Shown: piece after piece, positions 26,087 through 34,331 of the stretch
Layout: each line of letters begins with the position of its first letter
Position numbering within the stretch: the first letter of the stretch is position 1
Assembly: GCA_963730585.1 (NCBI GenBank)
Contig: CAVSSL010000011.1
Location: forward strand, 744,001 to 808,000
Reading direction: 5' to 3'
DNA length: 64,000 nt
DNA from: Pedococcus_A sp963730585
Lineage (GTDB): Bacteria > Actinomycetota > Actinomycetes > Actinomycetales > Dermatophilaceae
Translations under genes and position numbers: made by a program
The notes under the pieces: model-generated
Databases searched by the model: none
What the model saw: the letters and a program-made list of their open reading frames with translations, nothing else
Told to the model about the DNA's origin: nothing

Positions 26087-26152
26087 ATGCAGATCGCACG
26101 AATGTCGCCGCTGTCGTCGGCCGTGCGACGCGCCCTGCGCTGCTGTCGCTAG
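26087..26152 (+). CDS. Cysteine leader peptide (attenuator uORF)
   Basis: A 21-codon reading frame ending in LRCCR and a TAG stop. Tandem Cys codons two codons before the stop, placement directly after a promoter, a strong hairpin starting at the stop codon and an ABC transporter operon downstream match the known class of actinobacterial cysteine-responsive leader peptides. When Cys-tRNA is scarce the ribosome would stall at the two TGC/TGT codons and change downstream RNA folding. Codon choice before the Cys pair (CGA, ATC, CAG) is unremarkable. No Shine-Dalgarno sequence is present. Confidence 0.65.
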   Translation: MQIARMSPLSSAVRRALRCCR

Positions 26153-26182
26153 CCGCGGCGCCGGCTGCTCGCCGGCCTGCGG
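26153..26182 (+). terminator. Attenuator hairpin after the cysteine leader
   Basis: A GC-rich hairpin begins immediately after the leader stop: outer CCGC/GCGG and inner GCCGGC/GCCGGC pairs around a 5-base loop. Its position suggests that a ribosome stalled on the Cys codons would affect its folding. The remaining 110 bases to the transporter start are C-rich and hold no obvious gene. Confidence 0.5.
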
Positions 26183-26291
26183 CCACTGACGCACCCCACC
26201 CCCTGCCCCCTGGCGCCCTGCGCGGTCGGTCCCGGCCGCCCGCGCTCCCGCCTGCCTGCCCGCCTGCCCCCTTGCACGAGAAGAGAGACCC

Positions 26292-27143
26292 ATGACGCTG
26301 CGCCCCCGCCCCCGCACCCTCGCCGCCGCCACCGCCGCCGTGGCCGCCCTCGCCCTCACCGCGTGCGGTGGAGGCTCGTCGGCTGCCCCGGGGGGCAAGG
26401 ACGGCAACCCCTACGACCTCCAGCAGCCCGGCGTGCTGCGGACGGGGACCCTCACCGACGCCCCGCCGAACGTCTACCTCAAGGATGGGAAGTACACCGG
26501 CTTCGACAACGACCTGCTGGTCGCGGTGGCCGCGAAGATGGGCCTCAAGGTGGAGTTCGTCGGCACGGAGTTCAGCTCGCTGCTGGCCCAGGTGAAGACG
26601 CGCAAGTTCGACGTCGGCTCCTCGTCCATCAGCATCACCGACGCCCGCAAGAAGACCGTCGACTTCACGAACAAGTACGACTTCGGCTTCCTCGGCCTCG
26701 ACGTCCCGAAGGGCTCGGCCGTCAAAGGTTTCGACGACCTCGAGGGCAAGCGGGTCGCCGTCGTCCAGGGCACCGTGCAGGACGACTATGCGACGACGAA
26801 GGGCCTCAACCCGGTCCGGGTCCCCGACTACAACGCCGCCCTGAACCAGCTGAAGTCCGGTACCGCGGACGCCTGGATCACCCCCGCGGAGATCGGCGAG
26901 AAGACGGCGGCCGACTCCGGCGGCAAGGTCGTCGCCGTCGACAAGCAGCTCCAGCCCGGCGGCATGGCCTTCGCGGTGGCGCAGCAGAACGACGCCCTGC
27001 GCGAGGCCATCAACAAGGCCCTCGACGAGGTCGTCGCCGACGGCACCTGGGCACGCCTGCAGGAGCAGTACTACCCCGGCCGGGAGATCCCGGCGGACTT
27101 CAAGCCCGGCAGCGGCACCGTCGCCATCGGCGCTGCGAAGTAA
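26292..27143 (+). CDS. Amino-acid ABC transporter substrate-binding lipoprotein
   Basis: A 283-residue SBP_bac_3 family protein anchored to the outer face of the membrane by a lipidated Cys (lipobox LTAC at about residues 22-25). The ligand fold shows the family pattern DGKYTGFDNDLLVAVA, KKTVDFTNKYDF and KRVAVVQGTVQDDY. The substrate is a polar amino acid; the cysteine-containing leader upstream suggests cystine or cysteine. GAGAGA precedes the ATG. First structural gene of a three-gene transporter operon. Confidence 0.9.
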   Translation: MTLRPRPRTLAAATAAVAALALTACGGGSSAAPGGKDGNPYDLQQPGVLRTGTLTDAPPNVYLKDGKYTGFDNDLLVAVAAKMGLKVEFVGTEFSSLLAQVKTRKFDVGSSSISITDARKKTVDFTNKYDFGFLGLDVPKGSAVKGFDDLEGKRVAVVQGTVQDDYATTKGLNPVRVPDYNAALNQLKSGTADAWITPAEIGEKTAADSGGKVVAVDKQLQPGGMAFAVAQQNDALREAINKALDEVVADGTWARLQEQYYPGREIPADFKPGSGTVAIGAAK

Positions 27144-27187
27144 CCCGAACACGGACAACGTCCTGACGTCACCGAGAGGAGGGCCGG

Positions 27188-27961
27188 GTGGAGATCCTCG
27201 GCACCCTGTGGTCGACCTTCTTCGACCTCGAGTCCATGCGGGCCGCCCTGCCGGAGCTGCTCCGGGTGGGCCTGCGCAACACGCTCGTCCTGGCCCTCTT
27301 CTCGGCCGTCATCGGGACGGTCCTCGGGATGGCGCTCGCCGTCTGCGGACTCTCCCGCAGTCGGTGGCTGCGCTGGCCGGCCAGGGTCTGGACCGACATC
27401 TTCCGGGGGCTACCGGCCGCCGTGACGATCCTGCTGATCGGTGTCGGGCTCGCACCGGTGGGCCTGGAGATCTGGGGACCCAACCCCTACCCGCTCGGCA
27501 TCCTGGCGCTGTCGCTGATCGCCAGCGCCTACATCGGCGAGATCTTCCGGTCGGGCATCCAGAGCGTCGACCCCGGACAGCTCGAGGCCGCGCGAGCCCT
27601 GGGCTTCAGCAGGCCCGCCGCCATGTGGCTGGTGGTCATCCCGCAGGGTGTGCGACGCGTGCTGCCGGCGCTGGTGAACCAGTTCATCGCGCTCATCAAG
27701 GAGTCGTCGCTCGTCTACTTCCTCGGCCTGCTGGCCAGCCAGCGCGACCTGTTCCGCATCGGCCAGGACGCCGCGGCCAACACCGGCAACGAGTCGGCGC
27801 TGGTGCTGGCGGGCCTGTTCTACCTCGCCATCACCGTGCCGCTGACGCACGCCGTCAACGCGATCGACCGGCGCCTGCGTGAGGGCCGCCGGGCTGACGG
27901 AGCCGACCACGACCAGGAGCCGGACCTCCCACCCGTGGCCCTGACCCAGGAGGCGCATTGA
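27188..27961 (+). CDS. Amino-acid ABC transporter permease
   Basis: A 257-residue membrane protein of the HisM/GlnP family with about five hydrophobic helices. The EAA loop contacting the ATPase is visible as QLEAARALGFSRPAAMWLVV. GAGGAGG precedes the GTG start. It ends overlapping the ATPase gene by 4 bases. Its basic/acidic C-terminal tail is longer than usual. Confidence 0.92.
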   Translation: MEILGTLWSTFFDLESMRAALPELLRVGLRNTLVLALFSAVIGTVLGMALAVCGLSRSRWLRWPARVWTDIFRGLPAAVTILLIGVGLAPVGLEIWGPNPYPLGILALSLIASAYIGEIFRSGIQSVDPGQLEAARALGFSRPAAMWLVVIPQGVRRVLPALVNQFIALIKESSLVYFLGLLASQRDLFRIGQDAAANTGNESALVLAGLFYLAITVPLTHAVNAIDRRLREGRRADGADHDQEPDLPPVALTQEAH

Positions 27962-28722
27962 GCACCACCCACACCTCCCCCGCGACCCGTGCCCCCGCCG
28001 GCGTCGGCGTCGCCACCCGCGACGTGCACCTGGCGTTCGGCATGAACCGGGTCCTGCGCGGCGTCGACCTCGACGTCGAGGCCGCTACCACCGCGTGCGT
28101 CATCGGACCGTCCGGGTCGGGCAAGTCGACGCTGCTCCGCGTCGTCAACCGCCTCCTGGAGCCGGACCGCGGCGACGTCCTCCTCGACGGCCGCAGCGTC
28201 CTCGCGGACAACCCTGACGACGTGCGACAGCGCGTCGGCATGGTCTTCCAGCACTTCAACCTGTTCCCCCACAAGAGCGTTCGCGCCAACATCACCCTCG
28301 GCCTGACCCGACTCAAGGGCTTGTCGAAGGATGAGGCGGCCGAGCGGGCGCTGCACCACCTCGAGCGGGTGGGCCTGGCCCACAAGGCCGACGTGCGCCC
28401 CGGCAACCTCTCCGGTGGCCAGCAGCAACGGGTCGCCATCGCCCGGGCCCTGGCCATGGAACCCGAGGTCATGCTCTTCGACGAGGCGACCTCGGCCCTC
28501 GACCCCGAGCTCGTCAAGGGCGTGCTGGCCACCATGGCCGATCTCGCCGCCGGCGGCATGACGATGCTCGTGGTCACCCACGAGATGGGCTTCGCCCGGT
28601 CGGTGGCGGGCCAGGTGCTCTTCATGGACCAGGGCCGTGTGGTGGAGTCCGGTGCGCCGGAGCGGGTCTTCGAGGCACCGGAGAGCGAGCGGCTGCGGCA
28701 GTTTCTGTCAAAGGTGCTCTGA
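27958..28722 (+). CDS. Amino-acid ABC transporter ATPase
   Basis: A 254-residue nucleotide-binding subunit. Walker A GPSGSGKSTLLR, Q-loop FQHFNLFPH, ABC signature NLSGGQQQRVAIARAL, Walker B VMLFDEATSALDPE and the H-loop VVTHEMGFA are all intact, as in GlnQ/HisP. It starts at a TTG overlapping the permease stop. The last six codons (LSKVL and stop) form the first unit of a tandem repeat that continues past the gene. Confidence 0.93.
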   Translation: MSTTHTSPATRAPAGVGVATRDVHLAFGMNRVLRGVDLDVEAATTACVIGPSGSGKSTLLRVVNRLLEPDRGDVLLDGRSVLADNPDDVRQRVGMVFQHFNLFPHKSVRANITLGLTRLKGLSKDEAAERALHHLERVGLAHKADVRPGNLSGGQQQRVAIARALAMEPEVMLFDEATSALDPELVKGVLATMADLAAGGMTMLVVTHEMGFARSVAGQVLFMDQGRVVESGAPERVFEAPESERLRQFLSKVL

Positions 28723-28774
28723 CTGTCGAAGGTGCTCTGACTGTCCAAGGCTCTGACCGTCGAAGGTGCTCTGA
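28705..28774. repeat. 18-base tandem repeat that includes the ABC ATPase stop codon
   Basis: Four units, 28705-28722, 28723-28740, 28741-28756 (2-base deletion) and 28757-28774, all versions of CTGTCGAAGGTGCTCTGA. The first encodes the C-terminal LSKVL-stop of the ATPase; the others lie in the gap before the convergent DUF6390-like gene, so the 3' end of the gene has been copied in tandem. Confidence 0.9.
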
Positions 28775-28784
28775 GTGCCCACCC

Positions 28785-29570
28785 TCAGGCGAGGACTGCC
28801 GCGGGCGCCGGGAAGGGCGTGCTGTTGGCCACGGTGAGCTGGCGGAGCGTGTAGCGGCGCAGGGCCGTCAGCGCGCGCCGGTCGAGGCGCTCGCACACCC
28901 AGTCCCAGTGGAGCGAGCACCAGTCCCCCGCCTGCACGCCGCCGGCGAGGCCGCGCCCGTCCAGGCGCAGCAGTGCCCGCTCCTCGCGGGGGTCGCCGAG
29001 GACCAGGCGGCGCCCGTCCCAGCGCAGCGGTCGGGAACGCACCACGGCCTCGGCGCCGCGGACCTCCACCACCTGGCCCCAGCGGACCCGGCACCGGTCG
29101 AGGACGTGGAGCGGCTCGTCCACCCGTCCTTCGCGCAGCAGGCCCAGCCACGGGTAGACCCCGAAGACGTGGAACGAGTGGTGCGGCACCGCGCCGGCCG
29201 GCACGGCGTCGACGAGCCTCGGCCACGACCGTCCGACCCGGTCACGGAAACGCGTCTCGAGCGAGTCGCCGAGCAGGCGGGGCGTCACCCGGTCCAGCAG
29301 GGTGTTGCCGACCCAGTAGGCCTCGACGACCCGGGGGTCCAGCGGGTCACCGATCCGGTTCGCGGCCGCGATGAGCTCGAGGTAGGGCCACGCCCCCTCG
29401 AAGCCCCGGGCCAGCCGTCGCAGGTCCGGGTCGTCGACGCCGGCCGCCACCTGTTCGAGCAGCTGTTGGGCGGCGTCGGGGCCGCAGTAGCCCAGCGCGT
29501 TGGGTGGGTAGGCGTAGGCCGCGAACCGCAGCGCCCCGTGCAGCCCCGCCGCTGCGCTACCGGCCGGCAC
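28785..29570 (-). CDS. DUF6390-like protein of the hydrogenase operon
   Basis: A 261-residue cytoplasmic protein of unknown function, last of nine genes in the hydrogenase operon. Conserved-looking features include the N-terminal RFAAYAYPPNALGYCGP, HHSFHVFGVYPWLGLL and GDWCSLHWDWVCERL. I match it to DUF6390, a family seen with actinobacterial [NiFe] hydrogenases. The GTG at 29570 overlaps the EamA gene by 14 bases. A role in hydrogenase maturation or assembly is likely from position only. Confidence 0.7.
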   Translation of the reverse strand: MPAGSAAAGLHGALRFAAYAYPPNALGYCGPDAAQQLLEQVAAGVDDPDLRRLARGFEGAWPYLELIAAANRIGDPLDPRVVEAYWVGNTLLDRVTPRLLGDSLETRFRDRVGRSWPRLVDAVPAGAVPHHSFHVFGVYPWLGLLREGRVDEPLHVLDRCRVRWGQVVEVRGAEAVVRSRPLRWDGRRLVLGDPREERALLRLDGRGLAGGVQAGDWCSLHWDWVCERLDRRALTALRRYTLRQLTVANSTPFPAPAAVLA

Positions 29571-30489
29571 GGACCGTCTCGCTCTGCGGCACCGGCTGCG
29601 CCGCGCCTCTCCAGCCGAGCCACACCGCCGCCACACCCCCGAGGAGCAGCACGGCGAGCCAGAGGGCCTGGGGCGCCAGAGGGGTGCCGTTGACGGCGGC
29701 ACCCAGGCCGGCCGTGACCGGTGCCGCGAGGACGAGCACCGCGGTGACGTCGACGGCCTGGGCGCGGGCGAGGGCGGCGAACCACGATGCGACGTAGCCG
29801 GCGAGCAGCAGACCGGTGAGCACGACCCACCCGAGCTGCTCGCGAGTCATCGCCCCCAGGGCACCGGCCTGGCCCGTGACCGCCAGCCAGGCCACGAGGG
29901 TCACCGATCCCAGGCCCATCCGTGCCACGCCGACCGTCCACGACGACACCCCGTCCAGCAGCCACTTGGCGACGACGACCTCCACCGACCAGAGCAGGGT
30001 CGCGGCGAGGATCATCACGCCAGCGGTGCCGAGCTCGCCCGGCAGGCCCCCCGCCAGGCCCACCTGGCCGACGACCAGCAGGCCGATGGCAGCCCAGTGG
30101 CCCCACTGCAGGCGTTCCTTCAGCAGGGGCAGCGCCAGCAGGGCCACCCAGAGCACGAGGGTCTTGTGGATGAAGGCGGCCTGGGGAGACGACGCCCGGC
30201 TGAGCCCCTCGAAGAACAGCACGAACGGCACGCTGCCCCCGATCACCCCGACCGCTCCGAGGGCCAGCCATCGGCCGCGCGTGCGCGGCAGGGTCAGGCG
30301 CGCCCCGGCCCGCGAGCCCACCCCGACGACCGCGAGCAGCACGGCGGCCGCCACGAGGTTCTTGGCCGTCGTGTAGACCGTGGCGTCGTCGAAGGCCTTG
30401 ACGCCGTAGGCGTTCACGAAGACCGAGAGGCCGCTGACCCCGGCCGTGACGAGCGCGAGCAGTATGCCGGTGCGGCGGGTGGTGTTCAT
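29557..30489 (-). CDS. EamA/DMT-family transporter in hydrogenase operon
   Basis: A 310-residue inner membrane protein with about ten hydrophobic helices in two EamA repeats, of the drug/metabolite transporter superfamily. Its start overlaps the HypC-like gene (ATGA) and its end overlaps the DUF6390-like gene, so it is firmly inside the operon. The cargo is unknown; nickel or a maturation metabolite is possible, but EamA proteins are not established as nickel carriers. Confidence 0.85.
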   Translation of the reverse strand: MNTTRRTGILLALVTAGVSGLSVFVNAYGVKAFDDATVYTTAKNLVAAAVLLAVVGVGSRAGARLTLPRTRGRWLALGAVGVIGGSVPFVLFFEGLSRASSPQAAFIHKTLVLWVALLALPLLKERLQWGHWAAIGLLVVGQVGLAGGLPGELGTAGVMILAATLLWSVEVVVAKWLLDGVSSWTVGVARMGLGSVTLVAWLAVTGQAGALGAMTREQLGWVVLTGLLLAGYVASWFAALARAQAVDVTAVLVLAAPVTAGLGAAVNGTPLAPQALWLAVLLLGGVAAVWLGWRGAAQPVPQSETVRAGR

Positions 30490-30767
30490 GGCTCCCTCTT
30501 CTGTGCGGCGGGCTCAGCCCTTTCGGCCCTTTCGGTGGGCTCAGCAAGCGGCGACGGTGCCGTCGACCGCACGGCTGTGGCGTCGCGCGCCTCCTGCGGC
30601 GTGAGCCGGCGCAGCGCGAAGCCGGAGTGGCACAGCAGCCAGTCCCCCGGGGCGACGGCCCCGTCGATCGTCAGCAGCGACACCGTCAGGGTGCGAACGG
30701 ACGAGCGCACCACAGCGGTGCGGGCGTCCGGGACCTCGAGCACCTCGGCCAGCTCACCCAGGCACAC
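30486..30767 (-). CDS. hypC: HypC/HupF-family hydrogenase maturation chaperone
   Basis: A 93-residue protein beginning VCLGELAEV (GTG-TGC...), where Cys2 is the conserved ligand of HypC that binds the Fe(CN)2CO precursor and the large-subunit precursor. The mid-region GDWLLCHSGFALRRL matches the HypC barrel (usual GD-x-VLVHxGFAI). The C-terminus is longer and charged. It overlaps the protease gene by 14 bases. Other hyp genes (hypABDEF) are not in the window and must be elsewhere. Confidence 0.88.
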   Translation of the reverse strand: MCLGELAEVLEVPDARTAVVRSSVRTLTVSLLTIDGAVAPGDWLLCHSGFALRRLTPQEARDATAVRSTAPSPLAEPTERAERAEPAAQKREP

Positions 30768-31320
30768 GGGTAGCTCCTTCCGGCGTGGTGGTCCCCTCCG
30801 GCCTGGCCGTCCCCTCCGACGCACCCACCATCGCGAGTACGCGGCCGACCGCGTGCGGCACGGCTGCGGCGACCGCGGGCGACAGCGGTGCGCCGTGGTC
30901 GAACGACGCCGCCTCCACGCCCACCAGCACCACCCGGCTGGGAAGCCGGCCCAGTGCCCTGGCGAGCTCGACGGCCGAGGCCAGGCCGAACGCATGGGTG
31001 CCACCGCGACCCGTCCGTCCCCAGGTCGACTCCGGCAGCCGCTGGTCTCCGGTGCCGGTCTCGACGACCACGAGCGTGCCAGGCTCGGCGCCGGAGCGGA
31101 CGGCGTCCACCACCACGACGAGGTCGCGGCCCGACCACAGCTCGACGAGGTCGGTGGGGTCCTCGTGCGCGACCACGTCGACGTCCGGCAGGTGGCGCGC
31201 GGCGACCGCTCGTCCCACCACGATCCCCACGGCGTCGTCGCCCCGGTCCGGGCTGCCCAACCCCACCACGAGCGGCCGGGAGGTGTCCGGTGCCGTCGGA
31301 GCGCCCCTCGTGCCCGTCAT
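30754..31320 (-). CDS. [NiFe] hydrogenase maturation endopeptidase
   Basis: A 188-residue M52-family protease (HybD/HupD/HycI type) that cleaves the C-terminus of the large subunit after nickel insertion. VVGLGSPDRGDDAVG carries the first nickel-sensing acidic residue (Asp in RGDD), and VDAVRSG the second region. The ATG overlaps the large-subunit stop (ATGA), so it is co-translated with its substrate. The C-terminal tail has an EGT-TPEG repeat. Confidence 0.92.
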   Translation of the reverse strand: MTGTRGAPTAPDTSRPLVVGLGSPDRGDDAVGIVVGRAVAARHLPDVDVVAHEDPTDLVELWSGRDLVVVVDAVRSGAEPGTLVVVETGTGDQRLPESTWGRTGRGGTHAFGLASAVELARALGRLPSRVVLVGVEAASFDHGAPLSPAVAAAVPHAVGRVLAMVGASEGTARPEGTTTPEGATRVPG

Positions 31321-32627
31321 CCCCGGTCCACCGTGAGGTCGAGGAAGTGGGTGGCGCAGGAGATGCAGGGGTCGTAGTTGCGGATGGCTTGCTCGCACCG
31401 GTGCTGCAGGGCGTGGTCGTCGAGGTCGGCCCACCTCTGCACCATCGTGCGCAGGTCGGCCTCGACGCTCGGCTGGTTCTGCGAGGTCGGGGGCACGATC
31501 TGGGCGTCGCGGATGATGCCTTCGTCGTCGAGGACGTAGCGGTGGAACAGCACCCCTCGGGGTGCCTCGCTGGCCCCGAAGCCCTCACCCGCCCTCGGCG
31601 GGACGGGGACGCTCGCCGGGCCGCTGCCCGTCCAGCCGTCGATGATGCGCAGCGCCTCGTGGTAGGCCTCGACCAGCTCGACGGCCCGGACGACGATCGA
31701 GCGGAACGGGTTGCGGCAGGTGTCGCCGAGACCGGCCTCGCGTGCCGCCTCCCGGGCGATGTCGCTGAGCCGGTCGGCGTTGAGGGAGTAGCGGGCCAGC
31801 GGGCCCACCACGTAGGGCTCGGGCGAGCCGTCGAGCCGGGCGTGGAGCGCGTTGGAGTGGGCGACGTGGAACTCCTCGATGTGCTTCGTGAAGTCGCGCA
31901 CCTGGAAGGCCCCGCCCGAGGAGGTGACGACGCTGCCCGACTCGATGGGGTACCCGCTCTCGGCCCGCAGGGAGAGGTACTCGTAGGGCTGTTCCATGTC
32001 CGGGAAGTCGAACCCGGCCACGAGCCGCACGGTCTGCACCGCCTCGTCGAGGGCGCGCTGCAGCCGGGGCCGCACGGCCCGCAGCTCCTCGCGGGTGGGG
32101 TACCGGTAGAACCCGCCGACCTTGACGTTGACGGGGTGCACCGAGCGGCCGCCGACGGTGTCCATGAGGTCGTTGCCGGCCTTCTTCATCCGCAGGCCCC
32201 GCTCGACGACGTCCGGGTGGTCGGCGGCCATCTCGACCGCGCCGTCGTAGCCGAGGAAGTCCGGCGCATGCAGGAGGAAGACGTGCAGGGCGTGGCTCTC
32301 GATCCACTCGCCGCAGTACAGCAGCCGCCGCATGAGGCGGATCTCCTCGGGCACCTCCACCCCGCAGGCGTCCTCGACTGCCCAGCACGAGCTCATCTGG
32401 TAGGCCACCGGGCAGATCCCGCAGATACGCGCGGTGATGTCGGGCGGCTCCGTGTGGGCGCGGCCGCGGAGGAACGCCTCGTAGAACCGGGGCGGTTCGT
32501 AGATGCGCAGCTGCACGTCGGTCACAGTGCCGTCGCGGTACTCGATGTGCATGGCCCCCTCGCCCTCCACCCGCGCGAGGGTGCCGACGTGCATGACGTG
32601 GCCGCCGTCGGTGAGCTTGTGGCTCAT
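31317..32627 (-). CDS. [NiFe] hydrogenase large (catalytic) subunit, group 3b-like
   Basis: A 436-residue subunit holding the Ni-Fe(CN)2CO centre. The N-terminal L1 motif RICGICPV and the C-terminal L2 motif DPCISCATHF supply the four Cys ligands; no selenocysteine is used. Gene order with diaphorase-type subunits (34803 FeS, 33469 flavoprotein) and a small subunit lacking a Tat signal indicates a soluble, NAD(P)-linked group 3b enzyme, as in the archaeal sulfhydrogenase and mycobacterial Hyh. The sequence beyond L2 (LDLTVDRG) is the short extension expected to be cut by the adjacent protease. Confidence 0.95.
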   Translation of the reverse strand: MSHKLTDGGHVMHVGTLARVEGEGAMHIEYRDGTVTDVQLRIYEPPRFYEAFLRGRAHTEPPDITARICGICPVAYQMSSCWAVEDACGVEVPEEIRLMRRLLYCGEWIESHALHVFLLHAPDFLGYDGAVEMAADHPDVVERGLRMKKAGNDLMDTVGGRSVHPVNVKVGGFYRYPTREELRAVRPRLQRALDEAVQTVRLVAGFDFPDMEQPYEYLSLRAESGYPIESGSVVTSSGGAFQVRDFTKHIEEFHVAHSNALHARLDGSPEPYVVGPLARYSLNADRLSDIAREAAREAGLGDTCRNPFRSIVVRAVELVEAYHEALRIIDGWTGSGPASVPVPPRAGEGFGASEAPRGVLFHRYVLDDEGIIRDAQIVPPTSQNQPSVEADLRTMVQRWADLDDHALQHRCEQAIRNYDPCISCATHFLDLTVDRG

Positions 32628-33466
32628 GCGTCCTCCCCCTCTGCGGCTGGCGACCGTCCGGGCTCGTGACGCTCGCTCTCACGACGGAACGCCTCCGAGG
32701 CCGCGTTGAAGGTCCGGAAGATGCGCACCACCTCGGGCTCGCTCATGCCGAGCTCTCTGAGCCCGTGCGCGATGGAGACGGTGTTGGGTGTGTCCTGGGG
32801 ACCGAAGCAGCCGTAGCAGCCGCGGTCGAAGCTGGGGCACAGGGCGCCACACCCGGCCTGCGTGACCGGCCCCAGGCACGGCGTCCCGTGGGCCACCGTG
32901 ACGCAGACGTTGCCCCGGCGCTTGCACTCGACGCACACGCTGTGCGACGGGATGCGCGGTTTGCGGTCCTGGATCGACGCGGCCAGCACCTCGAGCAGCT
33001 GTCGCTTGTTGATCGGGCAGCCGCGCAGCTCGAAGTCGACCGAGACGTGCGCCGAGATCGGCGTGGAGCGCGACAACGTCGAGAGGTACTCCGGGTGCGC
33101 GTAGACGATCGACCGGAACTCGGCGACGTCGCCGAAGTTCCGCAGCGCCTGGATCCCGCCGGCCGTGGCGCACGCGCCGATGGTGATGAGCCGGCCCGAC
33201 ACCGCCCGCACGTGCTGGATGCGTTCGAGCTCCTCCGGGGTGGTGATCGAACCCTCGACCAGCGAGACGTCGTAGGGCCCCTCCACCACCGCACGGGTCG
33301 CCTCGGGGAAGTAGGCGATCTCCACCTCGCCCGCCAGACGGAGCAGCTCGTCCTCGCAGTTGAGCAGCGTGAGCTGGCAGCCGTCGCAGGAGGCGAACTT
33401 CCACACGGCGAGCGTCGGCCGGGTGCGCGCGGAGGCCGCTGCGCCGGGGCGGTCGGTGACGGTCAT
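32624..33466 (-). CDS. [NiFe] hydrogenase small (Fe-S) subunit
   Basis: A 280-residue electron-transfer subunit. The proximal cluster motif SCDGCQLTLLNCEDEL is near the N-terminus, with GACATAGG and downstream cysteines (VCVECKRRGNVC, CGALCPSF, GCYGCFGP) for further 4Fe-4S clusters. There is no twin-arginine signal, so the enzyme is cytoplasmic. Its stop overlaps the large-subunit ATG. Confidence 0.93.
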   Translation of the reverse strand: MTVTDRPGAAASARTRPTLAVWKFASCDGCQLTLLNCEDELLRLAGEVEIAYFPEATRAVVEGPYDVSLVEGSITTPEELERIQHVRAVSGRLITIGACATAGGIQALRNFGDVAEFRSIVYAHPEYLSTLSRSTPISAHVSVDFELRGCPINKRQLLEVLAASIQDRKPRIPSHSVCVECKRRGNVCVTVAHGTPCLGPVTQAGCGALCPSFDRGCYGCFGPQDTPNTVSIAHGLRELGMSEPEVVRIFRTFNAASEAFRRESERHEPGRSPAAEGEDA

Positions 33467-33468
33467 GG

Positions 33469-34331
33469 CTACAGCTCCGCCCGCGACATCAGGGGCTCGA
33501 GGACGGCGTAGGTGAGCACCGGCCCGTCCACGCAGAGGAAGTACTCGCGAAGCTGGCAGTGCCCGCACAGGCCGACCCCGCACTTCATGTTGCGCTCCAT
33601 CGACAGCCGCAGCCGCGCAGAGGGGACGCCGCGGGCGCGCAGTGCCATCGCGGCATACCGCATCATGACCTCCGGCCCGCACACGAGGGCCAGCGTGTTC
33701 ACGGCGTCGAAGCCGCCCCGCTCCACCAGCTGCGTGACCAGCCCGACCCTTCCCTGCCAGGCGTGCTGCCCGTTGTCGACGGTGACCTGCACGTCGACGG
33801 CGTGGTCGGCGGCCCAGCGGCGCAGGTCGTCGCCGAAGAGGATGTCCTCGGGGGTGCGGGCGCCGTAGAGGAGCAGCACGCGACCGTAGGACGCGCGGTC
33901 GGCGCACACCTCGAGGATGGCCGGGCGCAGGGGCGCCAGCCCGATGCCGCCGGCGACGAAGACGACGTCGCCACCGCGTCCCGATCGCACCTCCCAGCCG
34001 GTGCCGAACGGACCTCGTATGCCGAGCTCGGTGCCGGGCCCAGCGTGCACCAGCGCTCGGGTGACGGCGCCGACGTTGCGGATGGTGTGCTCGAGCACCT
34101 CTGGCCGGCCCGGGTCGCCGCTGATCGAGATCGGCGCCTCCCCCGCGCCGAACGCCTGCATCATCGTGAACTGGCCTGCGGCGAACGGCATCGGCACCCC
34201 GTCGACCGGCTCGAGGACCAGCGTCCAGGTGTCGCGGGTGTCCTGCCGGTGGCGACGGACGACGAAGGGCCGGGCAGGAAGGGATCGCGCTGGCGCGCCG
34301 CCCGGGAGCCGGAACCGGCCACCGCAGTCAT
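33469..34331 (-). pseudogene. Hydrogenase FAD/NAD(P)-binding subunit, frameshifted near its start
   Basis: Ferredoxin-reductase-like diaphorase subunit (HydG type). The main frame shows the FAD domain (AAGQFTMMQAFG, APISISGD), the NAD(P) motif VFVAGGIGLAPLRPAI and a C-terminal 2Fe-2S-like MKCGVGLCGHCQL. The expected N-terminal strand (RPFVVRRHRQDTRDTWTLV) is only in frame if one C is added to the CCC at about 34272-34274; the ATG at 34331, which overlaps the upstream stop, leads into the other frame. Thus either a deletion has inactivated the gene or the consensus has lost one base. The rest of the operon looks intact, which favours an error. Confidence 0.85.

Noticed and set aside
26292..28722. 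Glutamine or glutamate as transporter substrate
   Set aside because: The family alone would allow it, but the Cys-Cys leader points to cyst(e)ine; kept as a lesser alternative.
31317..32627. Selenocysteine in the hydrogenase
   Set aside because: L1 and L2 motifs have Cys at all ligand positions and no in-frame TGA.
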